DNA of 64,000 bases from a virus. Below the pieces are notes generated by a model. It searched no databases. It was not told the DNA's origin and saw only the letters and a list, made by a program, of their open reading frames with translations. The DNA lies in IMG/VR virus record IMGVR_UViG_3300025668_000786, positions 1-64,000 of that record; one strand, 5' to 3'. Every line of letters begins with the position of its first letter. The first letter of the stretch is position 1. Of the stretch, positions 1 through 7,630 are shown one piece after another. Position numbers and translations under genes: made by a program.

Positions 1-1
1 C

Positions 2-862
2 TTCTCAAAGGAGAGGCGTCAGTGGAAATGTTGGACTAGAGGTTGCCATGAAGAAAATTGGGATATATACGGTTTTGTAAGGGCTGTTCTTTCTACGAGG
101 AGTGGAGAAGACAAAGAGTTTAAAGATGCCCTAAGATATATTCTTGATCTTTATTCGATTGGAGATAAGTACAAGACGGAAAAAATTGACCAGCCTGTCG
201 AGGATGACTTTTCAAGGGTTGTCAAGGTATTTAAAAGGAACGAGCAGTTACAAAACGTAGGGACTTGTAGACAAGTGCCGACAATTGGTAACTCCCCATA
301 CTTTGAATCAAGAGGCTTCCATCGAAACACACTTAAATATTTTGAAGTAGAGGACTGTGAAGATAAAAATTCTACAATGTTCAACAGGGCCGTCATACCG
401 ATCTACTCGGATAAAGATATTCTTGCGGGATATATTGGAAGGGCTGTCAAATCTTACATTCAGCCAAAGTTTATATTCACAAAGACATTCAAAAAAACAG
501 ACTACCTATATAACTACTACAGGGCTATAGAACACGCCCAGAAGGTTTCTTGTTTATTTGTATTAGAGGGGCAGGGTGACGTTTGGAGGATGCACGAGGC
601 TGGAGTAAAAAATTGCGTAAGCATATTCGGAAAGGATATTTCTGAGGTGCAGAAGAATAAGATAATGACAAGTGGCGTTACCAGATTAGTAATACTGACA
701 GATAACGATCAAGCAGGGCGAGAGTCTAAGATTAAAATTCAACGTATGTTCAACAGGATGTTCACCTTAAGGTTCCCAGCGTTATCTAGAAATGACGTTG
801 GAGACATGACCGTAAATCAAATACAAAAAACTATTCTAACTAATTTGAGAGGACTCTATTGA
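2..862 (+). CDS. DnaG-type DNA primase, 3' part (5' end outside window)
   Basis: The frame is open from base 2, so this is the C-terminal part of a longer gene. Near the left edge is a zinc-finger-like stretch (WKCWTRGCHEE, then DIYGFVRAVL) as in the CHC2 zinc domain of phage and bacterial primases. Downstream lies a TOPRIM domain: the glutamate motif FVLEGQGDVWRMHEAG near nt 555-605 and the acidic motif LTDNDQAGR near nt 697-722. The family makes RNA primers for lagging-strand synthesis. The first ATG inside the window (275) would remove the zinc finger, so it is not the start. The stop TGA overlaps the ATG of the dNMP kinase gene (ATGA). Primase identity is fairly sure; whether a helicase domain is fused upstream cannot be seen. 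Confidence 0.8.
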   Translation, partial: FSKERRQWKCWTRGCHEENWDIYGFVRAVLSTRSGEDKEFKDALRYILDLYSIGDKYKTEKIDQPVEDDFSRVVKVFKRNEQLQNVGTCRQVPTIGNSPYFESRGFHRNTLKYFEVEDCEDKNSTMFNRAVIPIYSDKDILAGYIGRAVKSYIQPKFIFTKTFKKTDYLYNYYRAIEHAQKVSCLFVLEGQGDVWRMHEAGVKNCVSIFGKDISEVQKNKIMTSGVTRLVILTDNDQAGRESKIKIQRMFNRMFTLRFPALSRNDVGDMTVNQIQKTILTNLRGLY

Positions 863-1668
863 TGACAAGGATTATTGGTATCTCTGGGAAAAAGCAGTCG
901 GGTAAAAGCACGTCTGCCAACTGGTTTCACGGACTCGTCTTGAAGGATCAGGGTTTGGTGGAAGACTTTAATGTTGACGCTAACGGTAAGCTGGCTATTG
1001 AAACGTTTAATCAAGCCCGCGAAAAGGGATGGGGAGTGTTCGACGTTGACAGAAAAGATGAAGCTTTTGTGGAATACGCAGAAGAAGAAATGTGGCCCCA
1101 TGTAAAGATGTACAGCTTTGCCGACACGTTAAAGAATTTGGCTGTCCACCTATTTGGTCTACGTCCAGAACAGGTTTATGGCTCAGAGGAAGATAAAAAC
1201 TCGCTGACAGAATTTGGATGGGAAGACATGCCAGGGATTACTACCAATCCACATCTGCTACAAATGGGTGCTGTTGATATGGGTTGTAAGACATTCGGTG
1301 TAACATATCACGCCGCAGGCCCAATGACCGCCAGAGAGTTTATGCAACACTTTGGCACAGATGTCATGCGTAAGATGTATTCAAACATTTGGGTTGACAA
1401 CACTATCAAAAAAATTCTTGCAGAAGGTAGTGAACTTGCAGTGATACCAGACGTTAGATTTCCAAACGAGGTAGAAGCGGTTCTCGCTAATGGGGGCGAG
1501 GTAATAAGACTATCACGAGTTTACGAAGAGGACGGACATCAAAGCGAGACCAAGCTAGATCCTGAAAACTTTGACCACTCTAAGTTCACGCACATTATAG
1601 AAAATGCAGACATAGGCATAGATGGCCTGTTGAATAAACTTACTCAAATATACAGAGGACAAGCCTAA
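862..1668 (+). CDS. Deoxynucleoside monophosphate kinase
   Basis: This is a P-loop kinase that phosphorylates dNMPs to dNDPs to feed phage DNA synthesis, similar in plan to T4 gene 1. The Walker A motif is at residues 9-16 (GKKQSGKS). The C-terminal half carries EFMQHFGTDVMR and VIPDVRFPNEVEAV, typical of phage dNMP kinases. An in-frame TTG lies one codon earlier (859), but the ATG at 862 overlaps the primase stop as ATGA, the coupling pattern seen throughout this operon, so I choose 862. The product is 268 residues, normal for the family. Its position between primase and a RecB-like nuclease supports a role in replication. Which dNMPs it accepts, including any modified base, cannot be told. 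Confidence 0.85.
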   Translation: MTRIIGISGKKQSGKSTSANWFHGLVLKDQGLVEDFNVDANGKLAIETFNQAREKGWGVFDVDRKDEAFVEYAEEEMWPHVKMYSFADTLKNLAVHLFGLRPEQVYGSEEDKNSLTEFGWEDMPGITTNPHLLQMGAVDMGCKTFGVTYHAAGPMTAREFMQHFGTDVMRKMYSNIWVDNTIKKILAEGSELAVIPDVRFPNEVEAVLANGGEVIRLSRVYEEDGHQSETKLDPENFDHSKFTHIIENADIGIDGLLNKLTQIYRGQA

Positions 1669-2708
1669 TGATAGTTACGTATGTTAGATCTTCAAGCTAT
1701 AACAATTACGACTACTGCCAGATGCAATATTTCATGACTTATGTGCTAGGCCACCAGTCTGACAGTGGGCAAAAGGCAGAGATAGGAACAATGGTCCATA
1801 AGGTGATGGAAGTGTTAGCTGGACTTAAAAAGTATCAGCAGGATAAACCACGTGTTAAATACTTAAAAGTAAATGACGACGCAGTAGGAGAGGTAAAGGT
1901 TTCAAAGGACGATCTTTACACAGATGAGTTTGTAGAAACTTTAGCCGATTTAAGCTATGAGTCATATAAGAAAAACTCTAAACACACTTGGAGACCGGCA
2001 AACAAAAAAGAAATACTGAAAGTAACCTGGTTGATGTTACTGCATAACGATGGTCAATTTGACCCCCGTAATAGAGACGTATACGAAACAGAGCCACACT
2101 TTGACATTCCAATTGAAGAGGATTGGGCAAAATTTGAATATGAAATGCCAGATGGCAAGACCGTTGAGGGGCAGCTAGCGATAAAGGGGACCATAGACAT
2201 GGTGACAAAGCTGTCAGATGATACTCTAGAGGTAATAGACTGGAAGACCGGCAGAAGGTACAATTGGGCCACAGGAGAAGAAAAGACCTTCGACAAGCTT
2301 ATGGACGACCCTCAGCTACTGCTCTACTATTACGCCATATCCAAACTGTATCCAGAGTTTCCAAATAGGATTATGAGTATTTTCTTCTGTAAAGACCCAG
2401 ACGGCAAAATAGATCCCCAACCCTTTAGTATGCCGTTTGAAAAGAAGGACGAGGGAAGATTTTTGGGGATGTTAAAAAATAGGTTTGAAGAAATCAAAAA
2501 AACTCAACTTCCCAAACCTCTCAATAGGGATAGAAAGGGGTTTAAGTGCAGAACCCTGTGTCATTTTTACAAGAATAACTGGCCGGGTACAAATCAAAAA
2601 ATGTGTATGTATATAGAGGATCACTTGAAAGAACACGGTATGAAAAAGACCGTGGACGATTGCACAAGCAAGGGATTTAACATTGGTTATTATGAGGCAC
2701 CAGGCTAA
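1668..2708 (+). CDS. PD-(D/E)XK nuclease, RecB/Cas4-like
   Basis: This 346-residue protein has the RecB-family nuclease signature: H44 in GTMVH, D177 in KGTIDMV, the D191-W-K193 catalytic motif in EVIDWKTG, and Q216 in DPQLLLYYYA. Cysteines at residue 17 (NYDYCQ) and near the C-terminus (CRTLC, then further single cysteines) are placed as in Cas4/AddB enzymes, where one N-terminal and three C-terminal cysteines hold an iron-sulphur cluster. The cluster is inferred. Such enzymes process DNA ends in recombination or replication. The ATG overlaps the previous stop by one base (TAATG). No helicase is fused to it. Confidence 0.82.
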   Translation: MIVTYVRSSSYNNYDYCQMQYFMTYVLGHQSDSGQKAEIGTMVHKVMEVLAGLKKYQQDKPRVKYLKVNDDAVGEVKVSKDDLYTDEFVETLADLSYESYKKNSKHTWRPANKKEILKVTWLMLLHNDGQFDPRNRDVYETEPHFDIPIEEDWAKFEYEMPDGKTVEGQLAIKGTIDMVTKLSDDTLEVIDWKTGRRYNWATGEEKTFDKLMDDPQLLLYYYAISKLYPEFPNRIMSIFFCKDPDGKIDPQPFSMPFEKKDEGRFLGMLKNRFEEIKKTQLPKPLNRDRKGFKCRTLCHFYKNNWPGTNQKMCMYIEDHLKEHGMKKTVDDCTSKGFNIGYYEAPG

Positions 2709-2721
2709 AAAGGAGGCAAAA

Positions 2722-3954
2722 ATGCTTGATATACGAACAAATAGAAGAGACTTTATTAGAGTTGGTGGGCTTGGAATGAGCTACCTTTCTTTATCAGATG
2801 CTATATCTGCTGAGGAAGTCATATCGAATGAAAAATCTGTAGTTTGGGTTTGGCTGGGGGGTGGTCCCACACAATTTGAAACCTTCCACGCTCCAACTGG
2901 ACCCGTACCAGACACACACTCTTCTGTTAGCGATATTGTAACTCATAGTAATGGCCTTGCCTTTGGTGGGTTGTTTGAAAATTTGATCAAAAGAGGGGAT
3001 AATTTAACTGCTATAAACTCTTTTTCACATGGAGACTCTTCTCACAGGCAGGCTACTCACTGGATGATGACGGGTCAGCGCAACCCAAAGAGAGAAAATA
3101 CGGCAGATTCAGAATTTCCAGGTCATGGAGCAATTGTTTCGTCTGTTTTTGGCTCTAATCATCCTGCGAATGGAATGCCAGCATATGTCAAACAGGGTAA
3201 GATAGAAGGCGAACAACCCGCATTTCTTGGTGGATCGCACAAGCCATTCGACCCATCGAATAAAGAAAATCTATCTCCACGTATAGAATTAGATAGGTTC
3301 AAAGATAGGAAGGGTCTATTGGAGCGGTTCGATAAAAAAACCAACCTATCAAAGGATGCAGAGTCATTTGCAAAGATAGGAAAACAGGCGTACAACGTTA
3401 TAATGGGAGAGGCCAAAAACGCCTTTGACCTAGAAAAAGAAAAGCCAGAAACTAGAGAGCGTTATGGCAAGGGTGGCATCGGAGACCAAATGTTACTTGC
3501 TAAGAGGCTCGCTGAACACGGCACCAGGTTTGTCACCGTACATTACGGCGGGTGGGACATGCACAGTAATGTCAAAACAGCACTAGAGGGAAAGGTTCCC
3601 CCGCTAGACAAGGCTCTATCGGCCTTCGTTGATGACATATACGACTCTGGCCTTAGTAAAAACGTCATGTTGGTTGTGACTGGAGAATTTGGTAGAACCA
3701 GATTGAATGCCAACTCTGGACGCGATCATTGGCCGTCTATTACTCCTATGCTACTTTCGGGTGGAGACTATGAACACGGCAGAGTAATTGGAAAAGCAGA
3801 CAAGGGTTACTATCCAACTGATCAAAAAATTGGGCCAATTGATTTAGCGATGACCCTCTTTGATCACTTTAATATAGACCCCAAGATACAGAGAATAGAC
3901 CAAGGTGGAAGACCTAGATACTTACTGGACGGAGAAGGGAAGGTTATCTTGTAG
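2722..3954 (+). CDS. Tat-signal DUF1501 protein (alkaline phosphatase/sulfatase superfamily fold)
   Basis: This 410-residue protein starts with a twin-arginine export signal (R8-R9 in NRRDFIRVGG, then a short hydrophobic stretch ending AISAEE). The mature part matches DUF1501: VWVWLGGGPTQFETF near the start, HYGGWDMHSN in the middle and TGEFGRT followed by SGRDHWP around residue 320-335. DUF1501 proteins are predicted relatives of sulfatases and alkaline phosphatases; their substrates are unknown and they are especially numerous in Planctomycetota. The ATG at 2722 is preferred over an earlier in-frame codon (2683) because AAGGAGG lies just upstream (2710-2716) and it puts the RR motif at the N-terminus. 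A Tat-exported, host-type protein inside a phage replication operon is unusual. A second copy of equal length lies at 7631-8863. Confidence 0.85.
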   Translation: MLDIRTNRRDFIRVGGLGMSYLSLSDAISAEEVISNEKSVVWVWLGGGPTQFETFHAPTGPVPDTHSSVSDIVTHSNGLAFGGLFENLIKRGDNLTAINSFSHGDSSHRQATHWMMTGQRNPKRENTADSEFPGHGAIVSSVFGSNHPANGMPAYVKQGKIEGEQPAFLGGSHKPFDPSNKENLSPRIELDRFKDRKGLLERFDKKTNLSKDAESFAKIGKQAYNVIMGEAKNAFDLEKEKPETRERYGKGGIGDQMLLAKRLAEHGTRFVTVHYGGWDMHSNVKTALEGKVPPLDKALSAFVDDIYDSGLSKNVMLVVTGEFGRTRLNANSGRDHWPSITPMLLSGGDYEHGRVIGKADKGYYPTDQKIGPIDLAMTLFDHFNIDPKIQRIDQGGRPRYLLDGEGKVIL

Positions 3955-3993
3955 GACTTAAGAGGTTGTTATTACACATGCAAAGGGATTGCT

Positions 3994-4227
3994 ATGAAAA
4001 ATTTCTCACTAGGGTTTTTTGTTTGCCTTTCTTTATCATTAGGGACTTACTTATTCTGGGAAAATTATAGACATGTTCCCGTTATGATCAAACAGGTTCC
4101 CGTTTATATTTTTAAATCCCCATCAGGTTCACCTCTTAAGGTTCCACCTCCACCTATACCGGATGGCAGTGTAGCAAAAACTTTTAATTTTACATATGGA
4201 GACCACAGGCTTGGACGAAAACAATAA
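3994..4227 (+). CDS. Small membrane-anchored protein, unknown function
   Basis: This 77-residue protein has an N-terminal hydrophobic segment (LGFFVCLSLSLGTYLFW, residues about 6-22) that could be a signal anchor. A proline-rich stretch (KVPPPPIPDG) and a basic tail follow. The layout (one membrane helix, then a short extracytoplasmic proline-rich part) recalls spanin-type or small inner-membrane phage proteins, but no motif proves that. It sits directly after the Tat-exported DUF1501 gene and its last 32 bases overlap the next gene. Purine-rich AAAGGG about 8 nt upstream can serve as the ribosome site. I do not recognise the family. Confidence 0.55.
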   Translation: MKNFSLGFFVCLSLSLGTYLFWENYRHVPVMIKQVPVYIFKSPSGSPLKVPPPPIPDGSVAKTFNFTYGDHRLGRKQ

Positions 4228-5266
4228 GGATTTTTCAAAATGCCAATGTGAAAGTGCTGGTTTTTGTAAGCTTTTTCAAAAAGAAATGACCTTTCAGCCG
4301 CCGAACTGGCAGTGGTGTCAAAATGCTACAGAGGAGGAAAGAAAGCGTCATTTTAAAGCTTACTACAAAGGTAAAAATCCAAAAGTTAGAAGAAGTAGAG
4401 GATTTTCATGCTTTGCAAATCTAAAAAAACTTAGATGTACAGATCACGACGTGGACAGAATGTGTATTAACAGATCAATCTCACTCATAGAAAAAAAACC
4501 AACAATAGATCTAGAAGATGGAGATGTTGAAGTTCTGCTGCTGACACATTCCAAGCAGCAATTTGACAGCGAAAAAATAGATACCCCAGGATTAAAAATA
4601 TGTAACCTCAACGAGTTAGATATAGATCCAAAGTACTCAGGCAATGAATGGGCCGAATCTAGGGTCTACCTAGCAGATATAGATAAACTATTTAAAAAAG
4701 AATCTAAAGTTATAGGAACCCTAACTGGATCTTGGAATACTAAGTATCATAAACACTATAACGTAAATAATATTACCAATTGGGATGTTTTGCCCCACGT
4801 GATAGACAATAACAGAAGCGTAGTTTTATGCGCCTCTTGTGACTGTAGCTGTTCTTGGGTGGGTGCTAAAGACTACAGCAGGAAGGTAGTGTTTGATATT
4901 ATCTTTTCAGATTTTGATAAAAGTCTAATATTTGAATTTTTAGAATTGATTGACATAGAACCAAAACTTGGAATGGGTGCTATTTCTAATCAATTTGTTT
5001 CTAAAAGAAATAACTATAGAAACTTACACGGTTTTTTTAATAAAGAGGATGTCATACCCAAGGTAGACTTCTTCTGCAAGAAGAATGGATACAGGATGAG
5101 ACCCAATAATGAATACTACAGCAAGAGAGTACCAGCCTACTGGTGTGAATTTGCCTCCATAATGTGGCAAATGTCACAAGATTTTCTTTTTCTGCCGTGT
5201 GGATGGTTAGATACACAGTGGTATAAAGAGGAGCCAATGCAAAGGAGATCAGACGAGTGGGTTTGA
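4196..5266 (+). CDS. Cysteine-rich protein of unknown function, glycan-gene neighbour
   Basis: This 356-residue protein is not recognised. Its N-terminus has a cysteine cluster (KCQCESAGFCKLF, then WQWCQN), followed by a basic segment (KGKNPKVRRSRGFSCF), suggesting a metal-binding start. The middle holds alternating hydrophobic strands (DVEVLLLTH, VIGTLTGSWNTKYHKHY) and a second cysteine group (LCASCDCSCSW). The C-terminal third is rich in aromatic residues. The ATG at 4196 has no good ribosome site. A TTG at 4211, preceded by GGAG at 4198-4201, is a plausible alternative start that loses five residues. It overlaps the GT29 gene by 10 nt, which suggests coupling and possibly a role in the same glycan pathway. 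A cysteine-containing N-terminus also occurs in the protein at 18119-18931. Confidence 0.6.
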   Translation: METTGLDENNKDFSKCQCESAGFCKLFQKEMTFQPPNWQWCQNATEEERKRHFKAYYKGKNPKVRRSRGFSCFANLKKLRCTDHDVDRMCINRSISLIEKKPTIDLEDGDVEVLLLTHSKQQFDSEKIDTPGLKICNLNELDIDPKYSGNEWAESRVYLADIDKLFKKESKVIGTLTGSWNTKYHKHYNVNNITNWDVLPHVIDNNRSVVLCASCDCSCSWVGAKDYSRKVVFDIIFSDFDKSLIFEFLELIDIEPKLGMGAISNQFVSKRNNYRNLHGFFNKEDVIPKVDFFCKKNGYRMRPNNEYYSKRVPAYWCEFASIMWQMSQDFLFLPCGWLDTQWYKEEPMQRRSDEWV

Positions 5267-5916
5267 ATAAAAAAATATGTCTAGTTGGTTCTTCTGCTTC
5301 TCCTTTGGGTCGAGGACTAGGCGAATTAATTGATTCTCACGACCAGGTTGTTAGAATAAAACACCTTCCAGACCCAAGTAGAGGTGAGGACTTAGGAACT
5401 AAGAGTAATGTATACTTGATAGCAGATGGGCAAATAAATTCAAATGATAAATTTATAGACTACGTCAACTGCCATGTGTTTGATAACGTTGTGATACTCG
5501 ATCTTTGGCAACATCAAATCAATCTCCCACAAGAAGTATTAGTCAAAAATTTTATCAACAAGTCTACAAACGCGGTTGTTTATGCGCCAATTAACAATCT
5601 TGTAAATTACTATACGAGATTTACTGGATGGTGCCCAACTACTGGGATGTGTGCAATTTTATATTATTTAAGCCTTGGCTACGAGCACGTCAGCATAGTT
5701 GGCTTTGGACTGCCTGGAGACATAAATGTAGATATTTCCAAACTAATGAGCATTCTACCGATACCAAATGATACAGACTGGAAGTACGAAGTGCAACCAA
5801 TATTTTTGGAGGGGACGGCAAAATCGCCAGATATTCACACACATTCCATACATACAGAAATGAAGATATGGAACTACTTATGTTCTATAGGAAAAATTAA
5901 AAGGCTAGAAGAATGA
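5257..5916 (+). CDS. GT29-like sialyltransferase
   Basis: This 219-residue protein carries the sialylmotifs of glycosyltransferase family 29. The L-motif region (about residues 6-50) reads ICLVGSSASPLGRGLGELID, then SHDQVVRI and DLGTKSNVYL. The S-motif region (about 127-150) reads PTTGMCAILYYLSLGYEHVS and IVGFG. A motif-VS-like H-x4-E lies at residues 196-201 (HSIHTE). GT29 enzymes move sialic acid from CMP-sialic acid to a sugar acceptor; most known members are eukaryotic Golgi enzymes, with fewer in bacteria and viruses. This one lacks a membrane anchor. It starts with GTG, placed 9 nt after GGAG, inside the end of the preceding gene. The next gene resembles a CMP-sialic acid synthetase, which fits donor supply. 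The exact sugar donor is unproven. Confidence 0.72.
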   Translation: MGLNKKICLVGSSASPLGRGLGELIDSHDQVVRIKHLPDPSRGEDLGTKSNVYLIADGQINSNDKFIDYVNCHVFDNVVILDLWQHQINLPQEVLVKNFINKSTNAVVYAPINNLVNYYTRFTGWCPTTGMCAILYYLSLGYEHVSIVGFGLPGDINVDISKLMSILPIPNDTDWKYEVQPIFLEGTAKSPDIHTHSIHTEMKIWNYLCSIGKIKRLEE

Positions 5917-6554
5917 AAATTATAATCACGTATAAGGAAGATTCGCAAAGGTGTAAGAGAAAAAACCTAAGAGAGTTCCACGAAGGTGAATCAATTTTAG
6001 ATATTACGATAGATCAATTTTCAGGACACGATGTAATTTTAGCATCCATCCCATCAGAGACCACATCCAGTATAGCTAAGAGGCACAACTGTAAAACTAT
6101 AGATTTAAACAAAAAAGACGAAGGTTTATCCGAATTATACTATGAGTTTTCATCGAAGCTAGATGCTGACAACGAAGAACCCATTTGCTATTGGACGCCG
6201 ACTGAGGTAACGTATTTCATCAACAATGATATTTCAGATTTTATAAACTTCGGAATAGAAAAATTAAAAAAGGGCAAAACAACAATGCTTGTTAGACAAA
6301 CTAGACATTTTTTTGTCGATGAGTATTTTTCCCCAGAAAATTTTAACCCCGGACCTTGGCATCCCTATTCGCAACATTTAAGACCAAAATATATAGTTGG
6401 GTGGGCCAGTATAACAACAAAGGGGCATATGCAAAAGAATAAATACTGTTGGGGTCCATTTTCTGAAGCCTACGTTGCTAAAGAGCCATACGTTGACATA
6501 GACACAGAAGAAGAATTTAAAATGGCTAAAGTTTTATGGAAGCACTATGTATGA
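5913..6554 (+). CDS. CMP-acylneuraminate synthetase-like cytidylyltransferase
   Basis: This 213-residue protein ends with YVDIDTEEEFKMAKVLW, the C-terminal hallmark of acylneuraminate cytidylyltransferases (NeuA/KdsB-type GT-A fold). The N-terminal SQRCKRKNLREF corresponds in position to the nucleotide-binding R-x-GSKxxxxKN loop, but the classical glycines are missing, so the CTP site is diverged. The family joins CTP and a nonulosonic acid to give the CMP-sugar donor. It overlaps the GT29 gene before it by 4 nt (ATGA) and the UDP-galactopyranose mutase gene after it by 8 nt. Activity on sialic acid, pseudaminic acid, legionaminic acid or Kdo cannot be distinguished. Loss of activity is possible given the altered loop. 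Confidence 0.6.
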   Translation: MKIIITYKEDSQRCKRKNLREFHEGESILDITIDQFSGHDVILASIPSETTSSIAKRHNCKTIDLNKKDEGLSELYYEFSSKLDADNEEPICYWTPTEVTYFINNDISDFINFGIEKLKKGKTTMLVRQTRHFFVDEYFSPENFNPGPWHPYSQHLRPKYIVGWASITTKGHMQKNKYCWGPFSEAYVAKEPYVDIDTEEEFKMAKVLWKHYV

Positions 6555-7629
6555 CTATTTAGTTGTAGGCTGTGGTCTGTTTGGTGCTACATTTGCTAGA
6601 CAGGCTACGGACAGGGGTAAAAAATGTCTAGTCATCGATAAAAGAGGTCACATAGGCGGCAATTGTTTTACAAAGAAGAAGCTAGGAATAGATGTTCATG
6701 TTTACGGACCTCACATATTTCACACAAACAGTCAGTCTATATGGGACTACATCAATCAATTCACGGACTTCAACAACTTCACCTACAGGCCAAAGGTTAA
6801 CTACAAGAATCAGATTTATTCATTTCCAATAAATTTGATGACCCTATATCAAGTGTGCGGCGCGTCTACACCCAGCGAAGCAAAAGTCTATCTAGATAGT
6901 GTAAAAATTCATAATGAATCCCCCAAGAACCTAGAAGAGTGGATACTATCACAGGTCGGCAAAGAATTGTATGAAAAGTTTATTTATGGGTATACATACA
7001 AGCAATGGAATACAGATCCTAAAAATTTACCAGCATCAATCATAAAAAGACTACCGATTAGGCTAACTTATGACGATAACTATTTCAACGACAAGTACCA
7101 AGGCATCCCAACCGAGGGGTACTCTCAGATATTTAAAAATATGCTAGAAGGAATTCCTGTAGAATTAGAAAAAAACTACTTGACAAACCGTGACTCATAT
7201 GATAAAATGGCTAAAAGAGTGGTTTACACAGGGGCGATAGACGAGTTTTTTGAATACGAATACGGAGAATTAGAATGGAGAAGTCTTAGGTTTGAACGTG
7301 TTGAACGAAAAAACCTAGACCTTCAGGGGGTAGCAGCGGTAAATTATACAGATGTAGACACACCCCACACGAGAATAATCGAACACAAACATTTTAACAA
7401 CGTAGGGCAAAAAGATACTGTTTTTACTAAAGAATACCCCCAGACATGGACGAGGGGTAAAGAAAGATTCTATCCAGTAAACAACAAAAAGAATCAAGAT
7501 AGATTTTATAAGTACAAAAGCCTAATAGAAGATAAGTATATATTTGGCGGTAGGTTAGCGGAATATAAATACTATGACATGCACCAAGTTATTGCATCTG
7601 CAATAAATACAGCAAAGAAAGAGTTGTAA
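6547..7629 (+). CDS. glf: UDP-galactopyranose mutase
   Basis: This FAD-dependent enzyme converts UDP-galactopyranose to UDP-galactofuranose, the donor for Galf residues in bacterial surface glycans. The FAD-binding motif GCGLFG lies at residues 8-13, followed by VIDKRGHIGGNCF and YGPHIFHT, both typical of UGM. YEKFIYGYTYKQW and the C-terminal YKYKSLIEDKYIFGGRLAEY and YYDMHQVIASA are also conserved in the family. At 360 residues it is a normal full-length UGM. It overlaps the cytidylyltransferase gene by 8 nt and is followed 2 nt later by the second DUF1501 gene. This is one of the surest assignments in the glycan set. Confidence 0.93.
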   Translation: MYDYLVVGCGLFGATFARQATDRGKKCLVIDKRGHIGGNCFTKKKLGIDVHVYGPHIFHTNSQSIWDYINQFTDFNNFTYRPKVNYKNQIYSFPINLMTLYQVCGASTPSEAKVYLDSVKIHNESPKNLEEWILSQVGKELYEKFIYGYTYKQWNTDPKNLPASIIKRLPIRLTYDDNYFNDKYQGIPTEGYSQIFKNMLEGIPVELEKNYLTNRDSYDKMAKRVVYTGAIDEFFEYEYGELEWRSLRFERVERKNLDLQGVAAVNYTDVDTPHTRIIEHKHFNNVGQKDTVFTKEYPQTWTRGKERFYPVNNKKNQDRFYKYKSLIEDKYIFGGRLAEYKYYDMHQVIASAINTAKKEL

Positions 7630-7630
7630 A

